This document shows, one piece after another, positions 24,060 to 32,611 of a stretch of 64,000 nucleotides of DNA. Below the pieces are notes generated by a model. The model was not told the DNA's origin, ran no database searches, and was given only the letters and a program-made list of their open reading frames with translations. Origin of the DNA: Exiguobacterium sp018617385. GTDB taxonomy: Bacteria > Bacillota > Bacilli > Exiguobacteriales > Exiguobacteriaceae. Within the stretch, counting starts at the first letter, position 1. Each line of letters opens with the position of its first letter. A program made the position numbers and the translations under genes. The DNA is taken from NCBI RefSeq assembly GCF_018617385.1, contig NZ_JACSKA010000001.1, positions 1,240,001 to 1,304,000 on the forward strand, written 5' to 3'.

Positions 24060-25232
24060 ATGAAATCAATTTTACAACAAAAACTTGAACGTAAAGGTAC
24101 GAATTCGGTGAAGTGGGATGGGCTGGAACGATGGTTCCGTTTATCTGAGGATGTGTTACCACTCTGGGTAGCGGATATCGATATCCGGACTGCCCCGTCC
24201 ATCTCCGAGGCGCTCGCCGCAAAAGCCGCTCAAGGGGAATTCGGGTATACCTTGTTCGCACCTGAAGCGCAGAAGGCGGTCAGTGATTGGTACGGCCGAC
24301 GTCACGATTTGATTGTAGACCCGAACCATGTGTTATTCTCTAGCGGTGTTGTACCTGCGTTGACTCATATCGTCGAGGCGTTGACTGAAGTCGGAGATGG
24401 CGTCGTCATCCAGTCACCTGTCTATCCACCATTCCACGAACTCGTTGTCGGCTCCAAGCGACAAGTGTTCGATGCCCCGTTGAAAAAAACTGACGAACGC
24501 TACGAGATGGATTTTGTCGCACTCGAGGAAGCGATGAAACAAGCGAAACTCTTCTTACTCTGTTCCCCACATAATCCAGTTGGACGTGTCTGGACGAGAG
24601 CGGAACTAGAGAAGGTCGTAGCACTCGCGAATCAATATGAGGTGATCGTCGTCGCTGACGAGATTCATGCAGATTTGACGTTCCCGTCTCATCAACATAC
24701 CGCAATCGGCACACTCGACCCACGTGTCATCACGGTGAGTGCGCCCTCAAAAGCATTTAATATCGCCGGATTATTTGCGTCCTACATCATTTGTCCGGTC
24801 GATGAGTGGAGGAAGCAAATCACGAAAGTACAGAACAAACATCACGTGCTCCCGACACCGTTCGCGAACACGGCTATCATCGCCGCCTATACCGACAGCC
24901 GCGCGGAACATTGGCTCGACCAGTTACGGGAAGAATTGGAGCAACAAATGAATGACGTGATCGATTCCATCGAATCAAACCTCCCGATGCTCCATACGAC
25001 CCGTCCGGAAGCGAGTTATCTACTTTGGATTGACTTCTCAGAGTTACCGATGTCAGCCGAGGAGCGGAAGTCTTGGCTGCATCAAGACGTCCGAATCTTC
25101 TTGTCACCGGGTAGTCCGTTCGGTCCTCAAGGTGAATCATTCGAACGGATGAATATTGGGACACGTCGTGAACTATTGGACGAGGCGATTCAGCGACTGA
25201 GCGCGCAAATGGAACGAAAAGCGTTTGTGTAA
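24060..25232 (+). CDS. patB: MalY/PatB-type cystathionine beta-lyase (C-S lyase)
   Basis: The 390-residue PLP enzyme begins at ATG 24060, 7 bases after AGGAGGAGGG; an ATG two codons earlier abuts that site. MalY/PatB features are clear: LPLWVADIDIRTAPSISEAL near the start, SSGVVPALTHIVEAL, LCSPHNPVGRVW, VVADEIHADL and the PLP lysine in SAPSKAFNIAGL. The family splits cystathionine or cysteine into a thiol, ammonia and an oxo acid, and also acts on other S-conjugates. It is transcribed singly; the 3' end holds a possible promoter for the following operon. Confidence 0.92.
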   Translation: MKSILQQKLERKGTNSVKWDGLERWFRLSEDVLPLWVADIDIRTAPSISEALAAKAAQGEFGYTLFAPEAQKAVSDWYGRRHDLIVDPNHVLFSSGVVPALTHIVEALTEVGDGVVIQSPVYPPFHELVVGSKRQVFDAPLKKTDERYEMDFVALEEAMKQAKLFLLCSPHNPVGRVWTRAELEKVVALANQYEVIVVADEIHADLTFPSHQHTAIGTLDPRVITVSAPSKAFNIAGLFASYIICPVDEWRKQITKVQNKHHVLPTPFANTAIIAAYTDSRAEHWLDQLREELEQQMNDVIDSIESNLPMLHTTRPEASYLLWIDFSELPMSAEERKSWLHQDVRIFLSPGSPFGPQGESFERMNIGTRRELLDEAIQRLSAQMERKAFV

Positions 25233-25248
25233 AACGAGAATCGGGAAA
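25223..25248 (+). promoter_or_regulatory. Possible sigma-B-type promoter of the unknown two-gene operon
   Basis: GTTTGT (25223-25228), a 14-base spacer and GGGAAA (25243-25248) match the sigma-B pattern with one or two deviations, 40 bases before the next start. The left element overlaps the patB stop. Confidence 0.4.
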
Positions 25249-25287
25249 AATTCACAATGAGATGATGAGAGAAAGTGAGTGAATGGG

Positions 25288-26499
25288 ATGGAGACGATCA
25301 ACTGGAAGAAAAAGATGGAGGAACAGTTAAGACGTAGCGGCTTCACCTTGCAAGTCGAAAACATGTCCAATATCCGCTTGACTGAGATTCATGCGAGTTC
25401 TTCTCCGTTGATCTCTTATCCGCTCCGAGTTCGTCTATATGAGCGGATGGGTTGGCTCATGTGTACGGTCGATTCGCCAACGCTCAATCGGAATGAAGAT
25501 CATCCGTTATTTGAACGCATGGTGACCGCCGTCTTTGAACGAATTGTGCGTCACCTGTATAACGGGTATGGTTTTCACATTTTGACGTTCATCGGAGATA
25601 CCGGAAATTACATCGCCCCAAAAGATTCGGAGACAGGGGAGGTCGTACGCCTCGTCGCCCACCTTTGGAATGACCGTTCGTACATTCACCTCGACACCTT
25701 CGAGGAGTATCCCGCCTTATACGTGACGCCACCGTGGGCACATCAAGCCTATGCCATCGAAAGCACAGACGATGAGTGGGTTATCTACGCGGGAAGAGGG
25801 GGAAGGCCGTCGACCGATTATCGTGCTGACGGCGTCGAATTGAAACCTCATCGTCTATCGGATGGTGAGCTCTTCTTCCCGGTCGATCGGATTTCGAAAG
25901 AGAAAGGAACCCTCGCCCTGGCCGAATGGCTTCGACTCGAAAGACGAGAAGTCGAGGACTTTATGATGTCCTTCATGCAGACGATCCGGAAGTTTGACCC
26001 GTCGTTTGGATTCGCATGGGGAGGAACGGAAACATTTTTTCATGGTGTCCCGGTTGAACCATACGCGCAGGTGCTCAGGCTTGAAAGTGGGAAACGTCGC
26101 TATCGCGTCATGAACAACACGGCAAAACGACTATTTGCCGTCTCGGACGACCCGAACGAGTGTCTGAAGGAAGTGAGTCGAACACTAGGGACGATCACGC
26201 TCCCTGAACGACGTGTCTCAGCCCTCGGTCAATTGATCATGGGGATCTGGCAACAGTTTGAAACCGATGAGGAAACATACATTCAAGAAGTCGCGTTTCG
26301 TGACATCTCCAAATTCCAAATGGAAGAAAAGATCGGGCATGCCCTCGCGAATCAACAACGGATTCGCTGGATCGACAAGAACCATCCGCATCAGGATGTG
26401 ATTGAATATGCTCATCTACGGATCACGTTCCCGAAACGACCACCTGGGCTTGTGACAGTCGAACCCGCTGAATCCGGACAAGAGAGAGGTGCTTTATGA
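25288..26499 (+). CDS. Protein of unknown function (403 aa), first gene of a two-gene operon
   Basis: I start at the ATG at 25288; a GTG three codons upstream is equally near the weak AAAGTGAG ribosome site. The protein is soluble and acidic-basic mixed, without signal peptide or membrane segments. It contains a run VRLVAHLWNDRSYIHLD and a long middle helix EVEDFMMSFMQTIRKFDPSFGF, but no motif I recognise. Its stop overlaps the next start by 4 bases, so the two proteins are probably made together and may work together. A sigma-B-like promoter upstream hints at stress expression. Confidence 0.7.
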   Translation: METINWKKKMEEQLRRSGFTLQVENMSNIRLTEIHASSSPLISYPLRVRLYERMGWLMCTVDSPTLNRNEDHPLFERMVTAVFERIVRHLYNGYGFHILTFIGDTGNYIAPKDSETGEVVRLVAHLWNDRSYIHLDTFEEYPALYVTPPWAHQAYAIESTDDEWVIYAGRGGRPSTDYRADGVELKPHRLSDGELFFPVDRISKEKGTLALAEWLRLERREVEDFMMSFMQTIRKFDPSFGFAWGGTETFFHGVPVEPYAQVLRLESGKRRYRVMNNTAKRLFAVSDDPNECLKEVSRTLGTITLPERRVSALGQLIMGIWQQFETDEETYIQEVAFRDISKFQMEEKIGHALANQQRIRWIDKNHPHQDVIEYAHLRITFPKRPPGLVTVEPAESGQERGAL

Positions 26500-27635
26500 G
26501 AATCGTTGACGCACGAGCCATGCCAATCGATCATGAAGATGTGATCGCCGTTACCCCTACCTCGGTCTATTATCGAGAGAAGAAAGATCGCACGACATTC
26601 TCGCTCTATCGCTTTGACGAAGAGGATGGCGTGATCACACAATTGAACCGGAGGGAGTACGCGGATTACGGTTATCCTAAGCTATTCGTCGATGGAGACA
26701 TCGTCTATTTTATAAATGAGGTCCCGGACGGTGAAGGGGTGGTCAAAACAGAATTGATCGCCTTCTCTTACAAGGCGGGCACCGAAGAAGTGGTCACGAC
26801 GTTTGAGAAGCGTGGTAATAGCACATTGTTCTGGGTACTGGATCATCGTTACTTCCTCTTTTTGACGGCGTTTGAATCATCGGATGAGGCGTGGCTCTAT
26901 GATCGCGTGACCAATCAACGGGAGCGTATTCGGGATGAGCGTCTTGTCGGTAAGACGGAACGTTTCCGAGAATTGTATTTGTTCACGACCACATTCGATG
27001 GTGTTCCATACATCGTCTGCAACGCGAGACTCGATGAGTTTGACTATTACAATGCACTCGATGATGGGCGCATCTCTCCTGACGACCCGATTGACCATTC
27101 CGAGGCACTCTTGATTTGCCCACTCGAGGAGGCGGTCGAGGCGATATGGGATCAACGGGGTGAATTGCCATTCGATGATATCCTCCGTCTCCAAGGGGAA
27201 GGGGACACGGTCCAATATCTAGGAGAAAATGAAGGGACGCTTCGATTCTCCGCGTTTGTTGACTCGTTGAATGAGGAGGTCATCTATGATTTGACGGCTC
27301 CCGATGTCTTGCATGAAGTATCGGTCGTCGATTGGGGTGCTTATGAACCGATTGATTTCACGTACGACGATATTAGTTCGACGATTTTCATCAAAGTTGA
27401 TGAGACAGATATGCACTCAGAAGTCATCGACCTCGCAACCGGTGCGCGTTATATCGATGTGGAACCGTTCGAACGCGTCATCGGTCGCCGCTATCTCGTC
27501 CATGAATATACGGAAGGACTTACGAGCGGTGTCGTGATTTTCGATTTAGAATCGAAAGAACGTCTCACTTATGACAATGCCTATTTTATGGTCATCGATG
27601 ATGCCATTTTGATTTTGTCAATGTCCAGCACATAA
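26496..27635 (+). CDS. Beta-propeller-like protein of unknown function
   Basis: This 379-residue acidic protein consists of repeated beta segments (SVYYREKKDRTTFSLYRFDE, IVYFINEV, YFLFLTAFESSDEAWLYD, SSTIFIKVDETDMHSEVIDL) with the rhythm of a propeller of about six or seven blades. No signal peptide, catalytic motif or named family is apparent. The start overlaps the previous stop (ATGA) and a strong terminator follows. A binding or scaffolding role would suit a propeller, but that is inference. Confidence 0.7.
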   Translation: MRIVDARAMPIDHEDVIAVTPTSVYYREKKDRTTFSLYRFDEEDGVITQLNRREYADYGYPKLFVDGDIVYFINEVPDGEGVVKTELIAFSYKAGTEEVVTTFEKRGNSTLFWVLDHRYFLFLTAFESSDEAWLYDRVTNQRERIRDERLVGKTERFRELYLFTTTFDGVPYIVCNARLDEFDYYNALDDGRISPDDPIDHSEALLICPLEEAVEAIWDQRGELPFDDILRLQGEGDTVQYLGENEGTLRFSAFVDSLNEEVIYDLTAPDVLHEVSVVDWGAYEPIDFTYDDISSTIFIKVDETDMHSEVIDLATGARYIDVEPFERVIGRRYLVHEYTEGLTSGVVIFDLESKERLTYDNAYFMVIDDAILILSMSST

Positions 27636-27676
27636 ATATAACCACCACCCATTATATAGGTGGTGGTTATATTTGG
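27634..27676. terminator. Bidirectional terminator after the two-gene operon
   Basis: AAATATAACCACCACC pairs perfectly with GGTGGTGGTTATATTT; it also faces the convergent recombinase gene. Confidence 0.85.
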
Positions 27677-27682
27677 ATATGC

Positions 27683-27710
27683 AGTTTACATAACATATTA
27701 TTGTAAACCC
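27683..27710 (-). repeat. dif-like recombination site A
   Basis: Read on the minus strand this 28-mer ends TGTTATGTAAACT, matching the right half of the B. subtilis dif site, and shares ACAATAAT-TGTTATGTAAAC with site B. The flanks GTTTACA and TGTAAAC are inverted. It overlaps the last codons of the recombinase gene. Confidence 0.6.
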
Positions 27711-28711
27711 AATATTGCGTGTTTTTTCCGTTCATCTCCGATATGGGCATAGACTTGTGTCGTTGCCACAGATTCATGCCCGAGAAGCTGTTGAATCGTG
27801 AGCACATCGACGCCCACCATGGCGAGACGTGAAGCGAACGTGTGACGAAGTTTATGTGGCGTCACCTGTTTATAGCTCAAGAACGGCAGGTAAGGCTTTA
27901 AGCGGTCAATATGCCCTTTCAACATATGCTGAACCGTCCGTACAGCGATTCGTTGCCCCTTCTCATTTTGGAACACCGCCCCTTCGCTCGACGTGTCGCG
28001 ATACTCAGAGAGGAGTGGAAGAAGTGGTCCTGCGATGGGGATCAAGCGTTCCTTATTGCCTTTACCGATGACCCGAATCGTTCCGGTCTCAATGTTGATA
28101 TCGGACCAATTGAGTCCGACGAGCTCGGATACGCGCATTCCTGTCAGTCCGAGTAACTGTATGATTAAAAAGTCTCGCGCGCGATTCATTTCGTACCAAC
28201 TCGCCTCGCGATTCGTCATGCCGACATTGCTACGTACGAGCGTCGAGAAATCGAGCCACTCCGATTCCGTCAAATAGACGGGGTTCCGTTTGCCGCGTTT
28301 CGGACGTTCTACCGTTTGAAAAGGATTCACCGTTGCTTGATTGGTCTCGATTAAGTAATTGAAGAGTGACTGTAACGTTGAAAGCTTCCGATTGATGACG
28401 CTCGGAGCGTTTTCGAGCTCGAGGGCAAGATAAGTCGCATACGCTTCTGCTCCGGCATGGTCAATCTCTGTGAATGATGGCAAGTCAATCGTTTCAGGTT
28501 CTAACTCCGTTCCACTCACGTGCTCGACCCAACGAAAGAAATCTAAAACGTCATACACATAGCGCTGGGCCGTCTGTTTGGAATAATGCTTCGCTGCTAA
28601 ATGATGAAAAAACTGTTGGATGAATGCGGGTAGTCGGTGCAACCCGTTCAACTCGAAGCGTTTCGTCGTCGTCGGTGTCTGCCGCTGTCCAAGTTGACGG
28701 AAAATACTCAT
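27698..28711 (-). CDS. Xer-type tyrosine recombinase
   Basis: The 337-residue protein has an N-terminal SAM-like core-binding domain (YSKQTAQRYVYDVLDFFRWVE) and a complete C-terminal catalytic set: Arg in LTGMRVSELVGL, Lys in GKGNKERLIPI, HxxR in TPHKLRHTFAS, and His-Tyr in LLGHESVATTQVYAH. It has no phage-integrase N-terminal arm-binding domain and belongs with XerC/XerD/XerS-like enzymes, being somewhat longer (XerC/D about 300). It follows the GGDEF gene by 15 bases on the same strand (ribosome site GAAAGGGG). A dif-like site lies on its 3' end and another beyond the GGDEF gene. It may resolve chromosome dimers alone like XerS, or invert the intervening DNA. Confidence 0.88.
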   Translation of the reverse strand: MSIFRQLGQRQTPTTTKRFELNGLHRLPAFIQQFFHHLAAKHYSKQTAQRYVYDVLDFFRWVEHVSGTELEPETIDLPSFTEIDHAGAEAYATYLALELENAPSVINRKLSTLQSLFNYLIETNQATVNPFQTVERPKRGKRNPVYLTESEWLDFSTLVRSNVGMTNREASWYEMNRARDFLIIQLLGLTGMRVSELVGLNWSDINIETGTIRVIGKGNKERLIPIAGPLLPLLSEYRDTSSEGAVFQNEKGQRIAVRTVQHMLKGHIDRLKPYLPFLSYKQVTPHKLRHTFASRLAMVGVDVLTIQQLLGHESVATTQVYAHIGDERKKHAILGLQ

Positions 28712-28726
28712 AGAATGCCCCTTTCT

Positions 28727-29770
28727 TCATGTGGTTCTCACTTGATTCTTTCCGCTACGCTTCCCTTCACGTAGGAAGTTGTCCGCTTCTTTGACGATCT
28801 CTTCGACCGTATCGTGACCAACACGAACCGCAAGTCCGAATGTCATTGTGACATGAAGACGTTCTCCTGCGTAATGGAGAGGGGTCGACTCGATTTGTCG
28901 TCTCAATTGCTCGACGATTGGAAGGAAGTCACCGGACGGACTCGATAGGTAGACCAGAAACTCCTCTCCTCCCCAGCGGACGGCCATGCCGTCGATATCG
29001 GATAATATGGAGGCCACTTGTTGAAGCACCCGGTCCCCACAATCATGACCGTACGTCTCGTTGAACGATTTGAATCGATCGATGTCACCGAGAACGATTG
29101 CATACGGAACGCCTTCATGAGCGGCTTTGTCGATTGCTTTAGACACTTGTTCATGCCCAACTTTTCTGTTCAATAGTCCGGTCAATCCATCCGTAGACGC
29201 TAGGATTTGCAATCGCTCATTGGATCGTTCGAGTTCATCTGTCACTTCGACAACGGCTGACTCGAAAATGAAGGAGAGCCCTGCGATCATCACCACGGTC
29301 GAGAGGATGCAAAAGAGCCCGAGCGCTTGTTCCACCTGAATCGGTAGGGTCTCGATGCCGTCGGACACATAGATGAACAGAAGGCTATAAATCACCATCG
29401 CGATGGCCGTGGTCAAGATGCGTTGGCCTCTGGATACGCTTGGCATGAAAAAGACACCATAGGCCATCATGAGGATGAAATAATGCATGTTGATTTCCCA
29501 ACCGAGAATGACGGTCGAGATGACGGCGTTGTAAACGACTTCGATAAAAAGTCCGGTAAAGAAGATGCCGTACCACCGTCTATGTACAAAGTAGAATGAA
29601 ATCGTGTAATAGATCACACTCAAGCCATTTGATAGGAATAAGAGAGTCATATCCAAACGATAAAACAAGATGCAAAATAGGAAGTGGACCAACCAGGCGA
29701 TGACATTGCCGTAAAAAGTAATTCGTTCATTATATAGTGTTCCTCGACGAGTTTCATAGGTTGTTCCCAT
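28727..29770 (-). CDS. Membrane GGDEF protein (diguanylate cyclase)
   Basis: I start at the ATG at 29770, 6 bases after AGGAGGTG; the frame is open further upstream but without a ribosome site. The 347-residue protein has about six N-terminal membrane helices, then a linker helix (VTDELERSNERLQILA) and a GGDEF domain: DGLTGLLNRK, GDIDRFKSFNETYGHDCGD, and the active-site loop RWGGEEF. The inhibitory RxxD I-site is absent at the expected place. It should make cyclic di-GMP from GTP in response to an unknown membrane signal. It is co-transcribed with the Xer-type recombinase, an unusual partnership. Confidence 0.88.
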   Translation of the reverse strand: MGTTYETRRGTLYNERITFYGNVIAWLVHFLFCILFYRLDMTLLFLSNGLSVIYYTISFYFVHRRWYGIFFTGLFIEVVYNAVISTVILGWEINMHYFILMMAYGVFFMPSVSRGQRILTTAIAMVIYSLLFIYVSDGIETLPIQVEQALGLFCILSTVVMIAGLSFIFESAVVEVTDELERSNERLQILASTDGLTGLLNRKVGHEQVSKAIDKAAHEGVPYAIVLGDIDRFKSFNETYGHDCGDRVLQQVASILSDIDGMAVRWGGEEFLVYLSSPSGDFLPIVEQLRRQIESTPLHYAGERLHVTMTFGLAVRVGHDTVEEIVKEADNFLREGKRSGKNQVRTT

Positions 29771-29864
29771 CACACACCTCCTTTCTTTTAGTATAACGAA
29801 ACAATGATTAAATTTGTATAGAAGTCCATAAAATGGCCTCAAAAAACGTCTTGTTTTCGTATCT

Positions 29865-29898
29865 AACATTGCGTGAAATAGATATTTCACGCAATGTT
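29865..29898. repeat. Perfect 34-bp palindrome upstream of the GGDEF gene
   Basis: The arms AACATTGCGTGAAATA and its exact complement flank a 2-base centre (GA). It lies 95 bases before the GGDEF start with no T-run, so it is a poor terminator; a DNA-binding or cruciform site is more likely. The surrounding 340-base gap (29771-30110) holds this, dif-like site B and presumed promoters; no gene is visible. Confidence 0.6.
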
Positions 29899-29964
29899 CA
29901 TGAGTTACATGATTGTTTCTGAATCGAGTAGTTAATCGGCCAATAAGTTTTACCGCAAAATAAA

Positions 29965-29992
29965 AGGTAGACAATAATTTGTTATGTAAACC
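29965..29992 (+). repeat. dif-like recombination site B
   Basis: This 28-mer shares GGT..ACAATAAT.TGTTATGTAAAC with site A, in opposite orientation across the recombinase and GGDEF genes. The right half TTATGTAAAC is the conserved XerD-side half of Gram-positive dif sites. Confidence 0.6.
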
Positions 29993-30110
29993 ATATTGGT
30001 TTGTCTTGAAATTGTAATGTTGGGTCATTATACCTTATGATGAAAATAGGACTTGAAACAGGAAGGAAGGTAACGTTACACTGTAAACGTAAACCAAAGG
30101 GGGATTTTGG

Positions 30111-30515
30111 ATGGATGATCAGCGTTTGAAGCAACTTTTGTCTGAAGCGAAGACCATCGCGGTCGTCGGCGTGTCCGACAACCCGAACAAGACGGCCAAC
30201 CAGATTGCAGAGTATTTACTCCGTGTCGGCTATACCGTCATCCCCGTCAACCCGATGCTCGAGGAGTGGAACGGTCGCAAGGCGTATCCGTCCGTCGAGA
30301 GCATCCCGGGTAGAATCGATATCGTCGACGTGTTCCGTCGCAGCGAATTTTTAGCAGGTGTCGCGGAAGATGCGGTACGACATGGGGATGTCGGGCTCGT
30401 CTTCAATCAGCTCGGTCTCTCAAGTCCTGAGGCGGAGAAAATCGTACGCGATGCCGGACTCGACTACGTCGAGAATCGCTGCCTGTACGTGGAACATGCT
30501 CGTCTACTCGGATAA
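30111..30515 (+). CDS. yneT: CoA-binding domain protein YneT
   Basis: The 134-residue Rossmann-like protein has the CoA-binding pattern TIAVVGVSDNPNKTANQIAEYL, VIPVNPM and IDIVDVFRRSE. AAAGGGGGATTTTGG precedes the ATG. In B. subtilis yneT directly precedes parE-parC, and the same order occurs here. The biochemical role is unclear; family members bind CoA. It ends at its own terminator before parE. Confidence 0.9.
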   Translation: MDDQRLKQLLSEAKTIAVVGVSDNPNKTANQIAEYLLRVGYTVIPVNPMLEEWNGRKAYPSVESIPGRIDIVDVFRRSEFLAGVAEDAVRHGDVGLVFNQLGLSSPEAEKIVRDAGLDYVENRCLYVEHARLLG

Positions 30516-30546
30516 GACCTACCTCCTTGGTAGGTCTCCTTTTTTT
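30515..30546 (+). terminator. Terminator between yneT and parE
   Basis: AGACCTACC pairs with GGTAGGTCT, followed by CCTTTTTTT. Confidence 0.88.
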
Positions 30547-30641
30547 CAGCGATGGCTGACAAGGGAGGCTTGCCAGAATCGATGAACAGCTATACAATAG
30601 GAAAGAAAAACGAACGTGTGTTCGAAATTGAGGTGACTGCT

Positions 30642-32609
30642 ATGTCAACAGATCTATTTAATTACAACGAAGACGCCATCCAGGTGCTCGAAGGACTCAC
30701 GGCCGTACGGAAACGTCCGGGGATGTACATCGGGTCAACCGACCATCGCGGACTTCACCATCTCGTCTATGAGATCGTCGACAACGCGATCGATGAGGCG
30801 CTCGCAGGGTTTGGCGGTCAAATCGATGTGACGATTCATAAGAATGATGCCATCACGGTCCGCGACCACGGACGTGGGATGCCGACAGGAATGCACGCCT
30901 CTGGAAAGCCTACCCCAGAAGTCATCTTCACGGTCCTCCACGCCGGCGGGAAGTTCGGCCAAGGCGGCTACAAGACGTCGGGTGGACTTCACGGCGTCGG
31001 CGCCTCGGTCGTCAACGCCCTCTCGAGCAAGGTCGTCGTGACGATTCACCGTGACGGCAAAGTGTTCGAACAGACTTTCGCGGATGGCGGTGTGCCTCAA
31101 ACGACACTGATTGAGACAGGGAAGACACGTCAGACGGGCACGAGCGTCTATTTCAAACCGGATGCGACCATCTTCTCGACGACGACGTATAACTATGACA
31201 CGCTCGCCGAACGCCTCCGTGAATCGGCCTTCCTCTTAAAAGGATTGACGATCACACTCACGGACGAACGTACCGAGAAGCAAGAGACGTTCCATTACGA
31301 GGAAGGGATCGCCGAGTTCGTCCAATATTTGAACGACGACAAGGCGACGCTGCATCCGATCGTCTATTTCGAAGGGACGGAGAACGAGATCGAGATCGAA
31401 CTCGCGTTCCAGTTCACGGACGCCTATTCTGAGAACGTCCTCTCATTCGTCAACAACGTCCGGACACGTGATGGAGGGACGCACGAGGTCGGCGCGAAGA
31501 CGGCGATGACCCGGATCATGAATGAGTATGCCCGTAAGAACGGTTTGCTCAAAGAGAAAGATAAGAACCTAGACGGCGGTGATGTCCGTGAAGGACTCAC
31601 GCTCATCGTGTCGGTGCGGATTCCGGAGGAGTTCCTCCAGTTCGAGGGGCAGACAAAGTCGAAACTCGGTTCCCCAGAGGCGCGTGCGAGTGCCGATAGC
31701 GTCATGGCGAAGCAACTGACGATCTTCCTAGAGGAGAACCCACAGATGGCCACGATGCTTATCAAAAAGGCGATTCGCGCGGCACAAGCTCGCGAGGCGG
31801 CGCGTAAGGCCCGGGAAGAGGCACGTAACGGGAAGAAAAAGAAACGTTCGAGCATCTTGAACGGGAAATTGACGCCGGCGACGTCGAAGAATGCCGCCAA
31901 GAACGAACTGTTCCTCGTCGAGGGTGACTCGGCCGGTGGTTCCGCCAAACAAGGGCGCGACCGGACGTTCCAAGCCATCCTCCCATTACGCGGGAAGGTC
32001 ATCAACTCGGAGAAGTCGAAACTCCAGGACATCATGAAGAATGAAGAAATCAATACGATCATCCACGCGATCGGTGCCGGGGTCGGTCACGATTTCGACT
32101 TGGATGACTGCAACTTCGACAAGATCATCATCATGACGGATGCCGACACGGACGGTGCACACATCCAAGTGCTCCTCCTCACGTTCTTCTTCCGTTATAT
32201 GCGACCGCTCGTTGAGGCAGGCCGTGTGTTCGTCGCCTTGCCACCGCTCTATCGCATCTCGAAAGGGAAAGGCAAGTCCGAACAGTTCGACTATGCCTGG
32301 GACGAAGAGGCGCTCGAGAAGCTCGTCAAAGTGTATAAGAAAGGCTATATCCTCCAACGCTACAAGGGTCTCGGTGAGATGAACGCGGACCAGTTATGGG
32401 AGACGACGATGAACCCGGACACGCGCACACTCATCCGTGTCACAGTCGACGATGCGGCTGTTGCGGATAAGCGTGTGTCTGTCCTGATGGGTGACAATGT
32501 CACGCATCGCCGTGAATGGATCGAGGAGAACGTCGCCTTCGGACTCCAGGAAGATGATTCGATCATCGCCAATGAACATGTGACTAAAGCGATTGAGGAA
32601 GTGATGTAA
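30642..32609 (+). CDS. parE: DNA topoisomerase IV subunit B (ParE)
   Basis: I start at the ATG at 30642, after GAGGTGAC; upstream frame extension is rejected. The 655-residue ATPase has the GHKL motifs EIVDNAIDEALAGF, GRGMPTGMH and GLHGVGASVVNALS, the QTK-region, and the TOPRIM elements EGDSAGGSAKQGRDR and MTDADTDGAHIQ. It ends RYKGLGEMNADQLWETTMNP..., as in GyrB/ParE. I call ParE rather than GyrB because it is paired with parC and follows yneT, with no recF or dnaN nearby. With ParC it decatenates daughter chromosomes. The gap to parC is 2 bases. Confidence 0.95.
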   Translation: MSTDLFNYNEDAIQVLEGLTAVRKRPGMYIGSTDHRGLHHLVYEIVDNAIDEALAGFGGQIDVTIHKNDAITVRDHGRGMPTGMHASGKPTPEVIFTVLHAGGKFGQGGYKTSGGLHGVGASVVNALSSKVVVTIHRDGKVFEQTFADGGVPQTTLIETGKTRQTGTSVYFKPDATIFSTTTYNYDTLAERLRESAFLLKGLTITLTDERTEKQETFHYEEGIAEFVQYLNDDKATLHPIVYFEGTENEIEIELAFQFTDAYSENVLSFVNNVRTRDGGTHEVGAKTAMTRIMNEYARKNGLLKEKDKNLDGGDVREGLTLIVSVRIPEEFLQFEGQTKSKLGSPEARASADSVMAKQLTIFLEENPQMATMLIKKAIRAAQAREAARKAREEARNGKKKKRSSILNGKLTPATSKNAAKNELFLVEGDSAGGSAKQGRDRTFQAILPLRGKVINSEKSKLQDIMKNEEINTIIHAIGAGVGHDFDLDDCNFDKIIIMTDADTDGAHIQVLLLTFFFRYMRPLVEAGRVFVALPPLYRISKGKGKSEQFDYAWDEEALEKLVKVYKKGYILQRYKGLGEMNADQLWETTMNPDTRTLIRVTVDDAAVADKRVSVLMGDNVTHRREWIEENVAFGLQEDDSIIANEHVTKAIEEVM

Positions 32610-32611
32610 CG

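Noticed and set aside
29771..30028. N-terminal extension of the GGDEF protein to 30028
   Set aside because: AGGAGGTG sits just before the ATG at 29770, and the extension runs through the palindrome and dif-like site, which are non-coding.
31424..32062. Minus-strand frame of 212 codons inside parE (and similar ones inside parC and the MFS gene)
   Set aside because: No start signal or protein-like composition; shadows of conserved genes on the other strand.
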